This document shows, piece after piece, positions 40,701 through 55,700 of a stretch of DNA of 64,000 nt. The stretch is taken from contig NC_061482.1 of NCBI RefSeq assembly GCF_022581195.2, forward strand, positions 8,060,001 through 8,124,000. The letters are read 5' to 3'. Position numbers and translations under genes: made by a program. The notes beneath the pieces are model-generated. The model made no database searches. It was not told the DNA's origin and worked only from the letters and a program-made list of their open reading frames with translations. This DNA comes from Helicoverpa zea. Lineage: Eukaryota > Arthropoda > Insecta > Lepidoptera > Noctuidae. Position 1 is the stretch's first letter. The number at the start of each line of letters is the position of its first letter.

Positions 40701-43700
40701 AGGAAAAGTTTCAGTTCTTATAATTATCTTCAAAGTATAACAGTTTATCAAAATGCTTCACTGGTCAAAAAAGGATTCGGCTTGATGGCGGTACGCGGAT
40801 AACTTCACACTATTTTGTTTGTATATTACGTACCACTGATACTATAATATAAAATAAACTGTATACCTATACAGTCATTTTTAAAAAGGACTATTAATAA
40901 AAAGCCCATAAGTATATTAATACCAGCTTCGTATTGATGCGAGTGATATAGAAGAATATATTGTTTTATTCAGATACTCGTACCTATGTCCTTTTAACAT
41001 GCTTTTGCTATGGCGACCTGTGAACTATGTAATAGAAACTAATTTAATAATCTTCAAAGGATCGTACTGTCATGAAAATTGGCAGCTGCATAACAATAAT
41101 ATGCTGTGAAACTGAGCTGATGATGGAGCCGGAAGATATGACATGGAACTTCATTATGGAATATTGTATCATAGCTGTTTCTGGACTTTTTAGAAAACTC
41201 TTGCGATTTATTTTGACCACGATTAGGTTTTAAGGTCTCGTGATGTAGATGGTTTTTTTTCAATCGTGTTTTTCTCGTGATTTTGATCTAAAATTTATTT
41301 AGTATTCAAGCAGGCTATGACAATGACGTAATATAAATGAAAATTTGAACACAAACAAATTACAAAAATATATCGAAAATGTGGCCCCATGGTGATAAGA
41401 ATGGAAGTATCTGGTGTTCAAGGACGATGTCAATAGTAGCCTTGCTCTCTCAAACTTTAGGAATTCATACGATGGTATTTTTGCCACATACAGCCGTGAC
41501 CGCGGGAGCGGCAGGTCATGCTATAGTCTACTCTCTTATTTTCATGATGATTGGGATTCCACTCTTGTATATGGAAAGTGTAGTGAGCCAGTTTACTGGA
41601 CGCGACTGCCTCGAAATATGGCAAGCTCGACCCTGCTTTTCACACGTCGGATATATGTATATTGTCTGGCAGGTAGTGTTTGGGACTTATCTTCACATTG
41701 TGAATTCATTTATAGTGCATTTTTTCCTGGTAAGCTTCGAAAATCCGATACCATTCCACATTTGCGGATCTTGGAGCAAGAATAATTGCAATATTATGAA
41801 CTATAATTACACGGTCAATCAAGATTGCTTGAAGCAAATAAATGCGAAACCTTACTGTAATAACCTCTGTGAAACATTCCCAGAATACCAATATTGGAGA
41901 TATTGTGTACTAGGACTGGATAAAGATTATTACTACTTGCCCTGGCGCATTGGTCTTGGTTCTGGCTTGATTGTTATAATATTGTTCCTTGGGTGCTTTA
42001 AGGGCGTTCACTCTTTGAAATGGCTGTTGTTGATAGTTACTATATTTCCTGTCGTCAGTCGCTTTCTTTTCATGATCGGATCAATGTTGCAAAAGGGTGT
42101 AGTGGTTAAATATGAAGCCGCAATTGACAGTGATTTTACTGATTTTAACCACCATTTCAGTTTGTCGAATTCAGTGGCTCAGGTATTATACTCTATTAAT
42201 GTAGGCACTGGCCTCGCGATGAGTACCGCCTCTAGGACTTCATTCAGAGCTCCCTGTTACTCGAATACTGTTATAGTGGTTATTATCACGTGGTGTCTTG
42301 CAATTCTTGGGATTTGCAGTACTGCCATGATGATCTGCCCATATGCATTCAAATATGATATTGAGCCAGGAACCATAATGAGATACTCAATGGCAAATGT
42401 ATTTGAAAAAATACCCCGACTATTACATTCTTACGAGCAGCCAATGTTTTGGTTGATACTTTTATTTGGTTGTCTATCTTTAACCACTCTGTGTTTAGGT
42501 GTATGTATCACCTCAGGATTAATACAAATGACAGCGAAGAGATACGCTAGAATTAGTAGGAATCCAGGTTTAGTTGCGCTTACTGTGAGTATTTTTATTT
42601 ATGTTGGGACAGCTCCTTTTCTAAGTAATACGAGTTTATATTTTCTTGTTGATACTAAACGAACATTGAACGTCCTTACTCTATTCTTAGTTTTGCTTGA
42701 GAATATCGTTTTAATCCTTTGGTATGGTGTAGACAAGTTCTCTGAAGATGTACATTTTATGCAGGGCATTCAGCCGAGTATCTTTATGAAATCCTGTTGG
42801 ATGATCTCCCCTGCCATACTCGCGTATGTGTTCGTTACCCAGTTTATAATGTTATTCTATGATAAACATCGTTCAATTGGGTCACTAGTAAGCTGGTATG
42901 TGATTCTTGCTATAATTCTAATTTCAATATTATGGACCCTTATTAAAATATTCATAGCTATATTTAATAATACATTGTACGAACAAGTGGGTTTAGACGC
43001 CTCCTGGGGGCCAAAAAGTGACTTATTGAAACGAAGTAGAGCCATGTTTTCTGCGCAGGCAATGACTAAGGAGTACATGTACCGGCAGTATCACTTGCAA
43101 GCGGGAATCCTGAAGCGTCAGAGAGCATCTAACGTACGATGCAGTTTTCTAGGTTTTTCTCTAAGGTCGGAAACCTTGAAACAAGAAGTTGAAAACATTG
43201 AAAAGTTTAATTAAATTTTGCAATTTTATTGTTCGTGTTATATTTCATGTTATTATAAATATATTTTATTATTGTATTAAAAACTTGATGACTGGCTTAT
43301 TGTCCCTAGTTGACTCATTGTATGTTATAATCTAAGGCTAGTATTGTAGAACAAGTATTGGACATTGCGTAATACGTTAAGATCGTAGTGAGTCATCGCC
43401 AAAAATATTTAAATACATGTACCAAATAGTATAAAATAAATTATTACTTTTATAGGTACCTATACATAATTAATTTATTCCGGAGAGCATATTATTTAGT
43501 GACTCACTGATTTTCGATACATGCGTCTATATCTCATGAACAAGCTATATGAACGATATGCTCGCAACAATTTTGTTTAGTGTAACAATTATAATGAATA
43601 AATAAGTAGATATCTATAAATAAAAAAATATAAGTAGTGGCTGTGGTAGTGGGTTGTGATAATCATTTTAAATTTAGCTGAAAACTGTAATTTACTATTT

Positions 43701-46700
43701 TTTACACAAAGTTGATAATGTGTGGGATGACATAAATATGTGCTCGTACAAACTTAACAGTGTAATTCTAAACCTTTTACACCTCTAACAGTCATCCAAT
43801 TTATTACATTCTCGGAGGCTATAAAAAAGAAAGTCAACGGTTTCCTCTTCAGCCCCCGCCTCTCATGTCCGACTTTTGTCAAGAAAAAAGGTATTACTTA
43901 CTTAAAAAAAGTGGCGCGCCAAGCTGTCTGCTACCCGTAGTGTTGCAATCGTTAACGCGGCCACGGCTACTTCATAATGCTACATGTCCAAGCATTCTCT
44001 AGCACAGAACCACTCGCCAGTGATTAGTGTTCAGCTAGCAATCGACGTCAAACTATACCAATAATCTTACATTGACGACCGACGAGTGTCGGTCAATCTT
44101 GTTTAAAGTTATGAATGAAAATATGTCAGTTAATTACTAGGAATGTATAAATCACTAATCACGAAAATGCTAGAAGAGTTGGAAAAGAATTAGTTCTTTT
44201 TTTAGCTCGGTAGTTCTACGTTTCAAGATTTATGATTTAGATTCTATTGTTTTACCGAGATTTTAAATCAATTGATGTAATTTGAATGGAAAAGCTACAT
44301 CGTTTTATAGCTTTAGAGAATTAGAATCAGCAAATTACTTAGAAGGGGAACTAGGGTAAAGCACGTCCTTATTTATATAGCAGTTAGTACGTATATAATG
44401 TACGAGTGTTGGTAAGACGAGTGCAAATCCAGTCCGAGGCACATTGCGTCATACAAATGGAACATTTAGAATGTTTGACCCGACGTCAAGACCGACCAGT
44501 GGCGGCGCGCACCGGCGACGAGTCTCGCGAATTCCGACCATTGTCACGACATTACACCTATCTACTCAGCTACCAAATACATTAAGCACAAAAGCTGCAT
44601 AACCACTTGCTTGTCATTTTGTTTCAGTATTGCGAAACTCCATTTTGATTTTGTTTGTGACCCAAAATCTACATAAACTATTAATTTGCTTTTTTCTTGC
44701 CTTTTGCTTTACTAACTTTGTTAGCGTCAAGATTTTGCTTATAAGACTGACATTTGCAGATTTGTACTGAAGCTTTGACATTATCGAAACGTTTGTGCAA
44801 TTACTAAAAATGTGAAGTCAAAGACTGTGCAATCAAAGAGCTTTTTAATTAACAACAAAGATAAGTATTTATTAGCTCTTTCAGTGTAAACTGATTGCTG
44901 AGGACGTTATTGATAGCAAAACCACTTAGACTTCTAATTTAAAATACAGGCATAACTCGTTCGCTTGTTTGTTTGAAGTGGATTTAGCAGTTTAAATTCT
45001 TCAGCAGTTGAAGTTTTCATAAATAAGTCGGTGATGTGTTTCGTAATCGCACGTATTTAAGTTTAGAAGTGGAATACCATCAGCTTACGTCTGCCGCTAT
45101 CTGCCGACGACACCTACACTTTCCTTTACTTTGCGGCCACTTTAGAGTACCGTTCGCAATTGCACAACATTGTTTAGGAGCTTTTCGAAAAAGACAAAGT
45201 AGGTATCGGCGTTTAAGTTATTGGTTGCACGCTGTCTAAAAGGCTGTTAAGTCTTGAAAGGCGTCACGGTGGAGTTTCTGTTTATCAGGCACGTTAACCT
45301 GTCGTGTGCAGTCCTGCTGACCAACATAGGAGCCGCGGTGTTGGGGGCGGCACTTGCGCATCCACAGATACGTCACTGCTTCTTAGGAAGGAATAGAAGA
45401 GGGTGGGTGTCAAAAAATCATCACTGACCATCACGTCATCTGCAACATTTTTGTGCATTTTAGGCACTTTTTTTCTTCTAACGAGCTTCTCACTTTTCTT
45501 TTTATGAGAAAATGAGCTGTGAAAAATATCAGTCAAAAATACTGTTTTACAGTAGTGGTAGGAAAAAGTATATTTATTTTATATATATTATATTATAGAA
45601 ATGTAAAAAAAAAATTCAATGTAGAAAATCTTGTTGATGTATGAATGGTGGAAATAATTTGAAAATTTTAGACACTAGAGAGTAATAGAGACGCACGAGT
45701 TTTGACTACCTACCTACTTAAATTATTTCACAAAAAATTCTCACTTGTTGCTTCGGTGTTAATTAGAGACCAAAATCTTTGAGTATCGAAGATTTCGGTA
45801 ACTTCGAGTTAGATTAAGAAGTGCCTTTATGTAAAACAAATCCCCAACAATAACGAATGTTATGTCTTTTGTTCAGTATATCCTACTTAATAGATACAAG
45901 CGTAACAATTATTAAACATGATGTCTGTCATATCTGACAGGTGACTAGTCTATAAAAGTAGCTGCTTGATCGGTTTGGTGGAGGCGCGCGCGCATGTTGC
46001 GGCGGGCGGGCGCGCACGCGACGCGGCAGCCGCGGCGATGTCTCGCGTAACGGTGCGTATTGTCCAAGAAAAGTCAACACCACACCCGTATGCTGCTTAC
46101 GATTCTAATGTACTTAATTAAAGTTTAAACAACGGAAGTAGCGAGTAAATTACGTTTATCGTTTTATGATACATTTTAGTACCTAGTTTTGTTTTAAGAC
46201 CAATTCTTTTGGCGTTGAAAGGAACAGCACCTACTCTGAAACTCTAAATGAGAACTACAAAGTTTATAGACAAAACGCTTATTTGGATGTCATTAAAGAG
46301 TAGCGTTTAAATAATGACCTAATGCATTATGCAGGTTGGTCTCATAATTCAGCAAAATCTATGGAGAAATATTTTAATTTGAACATGTTGAAAATATAAT
46401 CAATGACTGCGTGCAAAAGGAGACACGTCGTGGCTTGTGAAACGGCATTTTGGAGACCTGACTCGACCGATAAGTCGTTTGAATGTGTCAATAAGAGATA
46501 ACCAAAGCAAATAATAGAGTAAAGGCGCAAAGTCGATGACACTGTCGTAACTGTGACGAAGAAGGAAACTTGTCCACTATCACTGGCACTAAAACAATGT
46601 TAATTTCAATAAAGACGTACTTACCAAAAGAAAAATTTTACCTCTAAAACAGTACAGCTTTTCAGGGCTATTTAGGGCGGAGTAAAGGGGAAGACCCTTG

Positions 46701-49700
46701 AATAAATATGTTACCAAAACTAGGCATATACATAGGTTTATTTCCGATGTTGTGCTTTTTTTCTGTTTTATCGGAATGTGTGCTACATTGCACAAGAATC
46801 AAAATTAAACATTTTGAATTACTCTCATGCAGAAAAACATGATGATGATGTTCATGTACATGAACAAACAAAGCAGAAACACTACTGTCTGATTTCAAGT
46901 TGACTTTGATGCTCACTTTATTAGAGACTGATCGTTTACAAAAATCGATAATATATTTATTACGATTAATTCCCCAAATAAAAATTAGGGCCGTTAATTG
47001 CTGCAGTAAAAAAATCTTAACTGTGTCCGGTGGAGTAGTATCACAAAACCACAAGTCCCATTCTGCTTCATTCCACAAGTTGTGATCGACAAAAAACTGA
47101 CACGTGCTCCACATTACGATAACTTAAGCCCAGCCTCCATTAATATACAACAGAATAGATCATAATTCACTGCGCACATTATGTCTAAGTGTGCTGACTT
47201 GGGTATTTTTTTTGCCACCTTTTTGATATCAACAATTTATTTACCACGGGACACGTGCCTCATGAACATTAAGTATTAGCTGTTTAATTATTTTTTAATA
47301 CCTATATCGTCGAATTAATAGTCTTCATAACTTTACTGTTTTGTTGACACTGTCATTAGATATGGTAGTTTAGTGCAAGAAGGTGCGATTTGTGTGCGGT
47401 GCATCGCTCGTATGACGGTGGTCGATGGTCGGCGGTGGTCATGCGCGTGTGAGGCTGCCGCGGGCGCGGAATGTGGCAAGTACTACCGCCGCCAGCGCCG
47501 CGGGGTAGAAAGCGGCCGACTCCCCGGCCCTTATCAACACTTCGACAACGCTAAATTGTTATGTTACACGCTTATTTAGGACGAGACGCGTCTACATGTG
47601 CTTTAACGGATTCTGCGCCTATTCAGACAGGCAGCAGATAGACGGCAGTTTTCTTTAAACAATTGTTTAGTATTAATTTTCACGTTGAATTTTTACGGAT
47701 TTTTATATTGTCTGTGAAAATGGGCCGTAATCTCCCATTATTTTCAAATGTATATTATGAAACTGTAATTGCAGGCGAGATGAAATCTCGGAATACAGAG
47801 CGCGTTGTGATCTTTTGTTGCGCAGACACGAAAAAAATATTTTCGAATTGCAATCCTTTCATTAATAAAAGATTAGCTTTTCCAACGATCTATGTAGCAA
47901 ATAAGTGCTGTTTCTAAGCATAATTTCAGTAATTGATGCATTTTTTGGTGTTAAAATAGTCTATTGCTTCAAAAAAATAATGCTCTCTAAATCGAGTTAA
48001 TTCTATACAAACTTTAATCATAAAGAACATGGACCTGTTAGATGTACTCTTTTTACATATTGAGGCACTTCTAGAACAAGAAAATGCAGTCATTGATGCT
48101 ACCTAATTCTCTAAGGTAACCTAAAATATTTTGGTTTTTATTAAGCGACCGTTTAATTTGGCCCAAATAATTTGCGTACGGGGCGCGTGCGGTCAGTACG
48201 GGGCCCGCTGGCAGTCTGTCAGTATTGTCGCTGGTTGTGAAAACAGTTTGTTTCGATTTCGCACGGGTACTCTACTGTGTTGTCTGCCTCCTGAATTACT
48301 CCAGGTTTTGCTAAAAAACTATCCCGTAGTATACTTGAAAAGATACCGGAGAAAGTTTGTATTGGACATGTAAATTGTTTGACCAGAAGCCGACCCCAAC
48401 ATAGTGGGAAAAAGGCTCGGAGGAGGATGATGATGTAATTTTTTTACAGTAGTTGGGTATTTACAATTTGTCAACTGAAAGACTCATCGATTCGTAAACG
48501 AAAATGCGTTATACTTTTGTTTTTCTCTCACGTGTGTCATATAAGTTAAACTTCCTACACTATTTAGCACGCAGTAGAAGAAACAATCCTTATGAATATT
48601 TTAAGTAATTAAGGTAGCATTATTATAATTTTAATAATTTATTAGGAAGCGGCGAATTTAACAGGTAGACTCCGATTAGTAGACAGGCGGCTTCCGCAGA
48701 CCAATAATTGTTCAATAATTATTAATTACACTTGTTAATGTTTAATGTTAAAACAGCTTCTAGCAGAACATCAATATTTAGACTTTAGGACTTGCTTATC
48801 TACCTTAATACAATTAATATTTTGTTAATCGTATGCTATTTATGAACTGTGAAATTATAAATACTTAATGGACTTCGATATCAACAAGATGCTTGCTTGC
48901 TATTTACAAAAACGTGTCAACAAGAAAGTGCTCTTAAATTTTGAAAGACAATTGCAATTATTTAGCTACTGACGTATTTGATGCAATATGTGCAATCTTT
49001 TTTTAATCGATCGAATCATCAGGCAAGAAAATTATAAAATTCGAAAAAAAAAAACAACCGTTTGGTGAAGTATACGTAGAGCTTTCCATTGAATGGAAAA
49101 ATGCACCGTGAAGCCGGTTTCTTCATACCTTCCGGATTCCCAACCTGCTACTCTAGGTCAGCATGCGGCGTCTCGCTCGCTCCCACGAGCCTCGCCTCAG
49201 ATTGCAAGATCGATTTGGGGTCGCGTCGCGTCGCCCTAACCTAGATTGTCTGCACTCGGTAGACTTTGTAATAAAGCCTGCCTCGACTCCGCATCTGTTC
49301 CTTATTAGCTATGCGAACTTTTATTTTCATGGCTAAAAATCAGGACGCTGTCCACCTGTACTTAAATATATTTTTGTCCGAAGATTATTTTAGTTTATGC
49401 AAAAATGAACTTTTATTATTTAAGTTGCTTGTAGTAAAATGTTGCTTGTAATTTGTAAGTCGGCAAGTGTCCTAGTAGAGGTAAATACTTGTCACCTAAT
49501 GTGTTATGTGTAAATGTAGACTATGTTATGGACGAGCGGCTAGACTGAGCAAGTAGATGTTTGTTGCTATTGGTCAGCTAGTGATGTTATGTAGAGATCT
49601 CTTTTACTGCTTTTTCTACGTGTGACGTCACAATCTAGACTGTATGACTGTCATTGCTAAGTATTTTAAATGAGGTTACTATAATAATATAAGTCACATT

Positions 49701-52700
49701 TGAATACAAGTTAATAATGTCCATAGATATTCATGAACTGTAAGTAGTTGTGAGATGGGGTCCTAATAAGGCTATGCACCTGTGCGGCCGGGCCCCAACG
49801 GGGACAAGCGGCGCGCTCGGGCTTTGTAATCATTCAAGTGTTCCGACAAAACCGACACCATCCCGTACTTTGGTAATAAATACTTACAAAACGGTATTTA
49901 CAAAAAGATGCTACAAGAAATAATTCGCCTTTTTTGGGTAATTGACTTCAGAAATGGGCATATACCGCGAAGAATTCGATTATTGTAGTTAATCATTGTT
50001 GATAGATTAATCGCTTATATGTTTACATTTTATAATTTTATAGGTAGTTATAACTTTGTTTTAATGCAGTTATTTTTAAATTAGCACAGCTCTATATCTA
50101 ATACTTTTCAGAATTTTCGTTTCTTGCTGATTATTATATCATTTGGATTCAATTATTTTAATTGAAAACTTATTTAATATAACTGTCTGGATTTGCTCAA
50201 AAATACATAATGGCTAAGTGTTAGTCGGACTTTGCAATTCGGTAAGTTATTAGGTTCGGTAAATTAACACATTTCAATAGTTTTTTTCAGAATAATTTTG
50301 CTCTTACAGTTTGTTTCACAATCTTCAATTCAGACAAAGTTAACTATAACTATCGCATGTGACAGAAGGACAAAAAAGTCACACTTCGTGGGTTTATTTA
50401 GCATTTGAACCCCTGGAGCCAAACGAACGTAGCGTTGAATAGTAATAAAGAATGAAGTCCAAACGTAGTGACTCAGGCATGATGTAAGTTAATGTCGTAC
50501 ATTCAGATGACATTTGAAGTTGCTGTCTCGTTAGTGAACAGTTATACAAAGATATTCTTTTTTTAATGAGCCACTGGACATATTTAGCAATTAAGTAATA
50601 TATTACTTCTCAGTGAAAGCAGTCTGTACAACTTTTACTAAATAAATTCCAATTTGATAATATGCATTGTTTATTGTCCCATTCGTCTTGTTTTATAGTT
50701 TCTTCGTTAAATAATTAGACATATCTATGTTTATTTTATGTTTTGTTTAAAAGCGAAGTTGTTTAAACATACGTTGTTTTTGTTACTTCTCGTAAGTTTA
50801 GTAGTCACAAACGCAAGTGACGTACATTATACAGGAAAAACTACTTTATGACTGGAAAACTGTGTAGATACAAACATATCGTAGTTTTCTTTTGAAGTTA
50901 AGCAATAGCATTCTTTAAAGCATGAATCAATCTGTAAATACGGCACACTTATAGTTGTAACAACTACATGTATTTACTGCGATAAATATTCTAAGTAACC
51001 GAGGCTAACTTGAGTTTACTTTTTGATATAGCGATATCTACCATACCTTCATATCGCTTAATATGGTGTACGCTATGGCATGTTTTCGCGGATTTTATCT
51101 ATTTATGAATTGGTTTATACTTGTAGGTTTAGTGTGTACCTTGGAGCATGGAGCAATAACAAATATGGAAAATGCACGTGAAAAATAAATCGTCATCTTG
51201 GCGCCAACTTTATAGGAAAATTAAATAAATCGTTTATTGCTTCACTTTGTACAATACTTTTGCTTAATTCTTAATAAGTGCTGATGCATGATTTGCCTGA
51301 ATTAGTTAAAAACCTGTGTCTTAGGCGTAGAAAGTGCTTATTATAATATTTATAGCGAATTAAAAATAAATTGCTATAGTAACTAAAAACTAGGTCACTG
51401 TGACAAATAAAGTGTTATTATACATATTTATTATAATGCTTACATACTAATTTATTTCGATTATCACTAGGTAATTCTGATTTACTACGATCGGCAAATT
51501 CTTTGGTCTGTCAAAGATGGTAGTTTGTCGACAATCCCCCGCACTCATAGACATTTATGGCCTTACTACAAAAACTTTAACCACTGTTTTACACTTGTCT
51601 AAAAAAAATGTGGCTCCAAAATGAACCGTATGTCAACGTCATAATTTGACATTTTTTTAAACAAGTCTTAAACTGACGTTAAAAAGTTTTTGTGGTAAGA
51701 CGGTTAATGATTACTTTAGTCACTCCTTAGTGATTCTTATAGAAATTCTGTACTAAGGAACGGCTTAAGTAATCATTAAACGTCTCTGAGTGTGTTCAAA
51801 TGTTTTGTTCATAAATACATTTGAAAACTTCTTTCTCTGCCATGTCGGTAGGGACCCCAGTAATTACGATACGGGCCTTCCGCCTACGAGGCTCGTCAAC
51901 AGTAAGTCCAGATGTAGAACGCTCGACAGTCTGCTTCTATTTTACCACCGTTTCTTATTTTTCGTAGTCCACGTACCTTCAATTTCATTTCTTCAGGACA
52001 AACATATTTTTGTACTAAATTTTTGGTCTCTTCACTGCTCTTGGTGTTATCTCTAGGATATATAGCGACTGAGCTAGTTGTATGAGGCCGTATAAAGGAT
52101 TTTGTACCCTTCACCATGTCTGCAAAGGAAGTCCTTTCCTGTTTTTGTTTGATCAGGTTCTCTTCCAGCTTTTGCTTGCTTTCAGTCAAGCTACTAGCAA
52201 GGTCTTCATTTTCCTTAAACATTTGCAGGGTGGCGTAGTTTTGGAGGGCTATACGTTTCAATGACTGGTATTGCACAGCCATTTGAGAGACTCCGCGTCC
52301 GACTTTACTACATAGGCAACTCTTAGTTTTTGTTCGGAGTTCATCTTGCCTTCCGAAACCATGGTCGTCACGTCATTCAGGCAATGCTGCTCAATGCTAA
52401 ATATCCAGGACTGAATTTCAGGAGTTGACGAAACCTCAATTTTTTCATCTTGTACGTGACTTCTGGGTGTTATTGCTGGTGATGTAGAGCAATGTGGCAG
52501 TCCGCCACGACGAGAGGGGCTGCTATTCATAATTGTTTACTTTTTGTCCATATTTGCAATTAAACTGTATATTTCAGAACAATAACACTATGTCTCTAAA
52601 ACAAGGTCAAAATAAAAATTGATAATTTATGCTATTAAATTGCACGTCACAATGACTGTTCATAGAACTACCGGTGTAATTTTTTTAGTTGGACCTATCA

Positions 52701-55700
52701 ATAATAACTCTAGAGTTTATGGTTAGTGATGAATGGGAATATCTTTTGATTGTTGATACAAGTGTTGCTGACAGTGTTTCATTCGTAATATACTGAATTC
52801 AGTATACATATACCTAATATACAAGAGAATAATACGCGTTGGTCGCTGTATGTGCACTCGTAGCTACACATAATGGCATAATCGATCACGTATTGAGCGC
52901 GATCATTGTGCTCGTCAGTTGGACCGTGAATCCTGTCACAACCCCCCTCCCCCCCTACAGGTCGCGTCCCGCTGGACCCCTCGTCCCTATCATATGAATC
53001 TCATTTACGTTTGCGCTTACGCAACTGAGTAAAACCGCTGAAGCGTTTAATGTTATTAATATGTAAGAGATATTCTAATACTATCGGAATGGGGGAAATA
53101 ATGGAACCCAATAATTTTGTGCATTTGAAGAAAGATGATTGGATTTCGAAATGCCTCCGTTTATTCCCAAAACCTTTTAAAAGTCTCCCGCAATTAGTTC
53201 GCTTAAGTATCTTTCGCTCTGAATGCTACTGTCATGCGGTTTCACAATGTGAATTCAAGAAGAAGGGTATATGTAGAGTTGGGCATAATACGGCAAAATA
53301 CGTGCGTGTGTAACGGGCTTGCTAGTTTGCAATTAAGTTGATAAATATTCTATAATTTATTATATGTATAGATTTATGAATCTCGCACTCAACTTTTGTA
53401 ATAGGCCAAGATTTAAAACTTTGTCTTACAGTTATTAAACAATTTGATTAATATATGTAAGTATTTTTCTGCACTATTGCGTCCACAATAAATGTTACCC
53501 TGTCAAATATTAAGACTTGCTTATTTTCAATTTACTCATACATACCTATAATGACTAATGAGGTAAAATAATAGCATGTTCACCTTACAATCACAAAAGT
53601 ACAAAGTTTTGAAATCCTCTTATAAAAAATAAAATGAAGCGTCTAATGAGCACAATTACGTTTTGAAATAGAAAAATCATAGAGTTGCGCCGCGGAACTG
53701 AACAATGGGCGATGTCACAGTATGCGCAGCTCTAATGGTGCGTTTAATATTATTTTATACGCGGTACCGACTACAAAAACGGAAAAAGGATTTTTTTTAC
53801 AAATAAGTCGTTGTAGGTTAATAAAGGAGTATGTGTTTTGATGTAAGTATTTAAATGTAACTCGCAGGAAAATGTGTGAAGATAAGTAGCTTCGTTTGAA
53901 ATTATTTAGAAATGGGAAATATTTAAATAATCGTCATTTAAGAAGTTATTAATTGTTTGCTTAATTTAATGCTAACGTTCAGATGATAAAATATAGGTAA
54001 TTAATAAACTACTTACATTTTACAAAAAAGTAGGCTAGGAAGCAATTTAGTTTTAATTTTTTGTTTTTTTATGTGTACATGAAAGTTTTATTTAACGATT
54101 TATAAATAAAATATGTAACTTATGGTGTAACTGTGGTAACTTTTGATGAATTTACCTTCATAAAAGTAGATAAAAATGAACGCTAGCAATTGGACGTATA
54201 CATATTTTTTTGTTTGTGCATGTGTATTTGTGTAATCTACTTGGCGTCTGCGCATGAGTGCTCTCGGACGAATAACGACAAACTTGCGACTTCCTCTACA
54301 CACTCCACTGGACTTTAATATCCCATAGTACGGATTTTATAAAACAATCTTATTCACCCATCATGCATAATAACGTATTTTTGTAGGTACCTAACATACA
54401 TCTATTTAAAGAAAAATACTACACATACATGTTTACATTGTGAAGAGGTACCTTTCTACAAAATGAAAGTTGTAATTGAATGGCTAATGGCTTTGTGGAT
54501 CGATTTACAAATATCTGTAAGCAAGTTTTTTTCTGGTTTCGTGGATTACAGTTCCGGGGAAACGCGCGCAGGCGTAAACTAAAATTTTAATATTTTATGT
54601 TATTTGTGAGAAAACTAGCATTGCCTAGAATTATGGTACTTATTAATTAGTAAAATGATATTTTATTTATTAAAAACTAAACAAACTTAAGAAAGTAAAA
54701 CACCCGAGGCGTTAAATGTTTCTTAACGAAAAAAGAAGCCTAAGAATTACCAATCAATTAAACATTGAGTTAATAACACTATAATAGCTATAATGTTCTA
54801 TTGTTACTAATCAAATAACAAACATGCGTTGCGCTAAGCGTTGTAGGAAACACTAACTTTCCATTTTACGTTTACTTATAGTCAGGCGTTTAAAAAAACT
54901 GCGATTACTCAGTCTGTAATCAATACTATTAATAAAAATGCTACCGCACATTACAATGTAGTAACTATTCCCTTGTCATTAAACTAAATGGTAGGATTCA
55001 AAGTTGCAGTTTGAGGGTTTTTTTTTTCTGAAAATAATAACGATATTGATTTTAATTCCATAAAGGACTATCTTTGTAGTTAAGTATAGAAAAGTGATTT
55101 AGGTGAGGTACAATTATGAGAATTCAAGCATCTACATAGACATACCTCCGACTTCAGTCAGACTTGTATTCTTTGTAGGAAATGTATTCCTTATACTTTA
55201 ACAGACCCTAAATTCGGAGGCACGAATATACTATATTTTGCATTTACTGCATAATAATATCGACTATAAAAAAGTGACCATTAAATTAATTAGAAGCTTA
55301 TTTGCTCACAAAGTAAGCCGAGTTGATAGATTTGACCTTAAACATAAGGGGATGTATCAATGATGAGCTAACACACTCTTCGCACACAAAAGGGACGTTC
55401 GCCCCTCAAACACACGACTCATTTTTAAAGGTCGCATTTGTGTGACCGACGATAATTGGGGTTTACACCCTTTGTATAGACCGACTGGGAATACGACAAT
55501 TTTCTATTTTTTGTGGCGTTTATTTACACTATGAGTATACAACGCTTGTTTGAATTCAAAATGTAGGGGCTATATTATAAGCTACCCGTAATAACTTTAT
55601 TTAATTTAGTAAACATTAGTAATTATGACTTTTCCCAGCAAATTGGGGAATATCGTCGTCTTGTAGTGCAAATGAGCAAAATGATCAACGGTTCAGTTTT

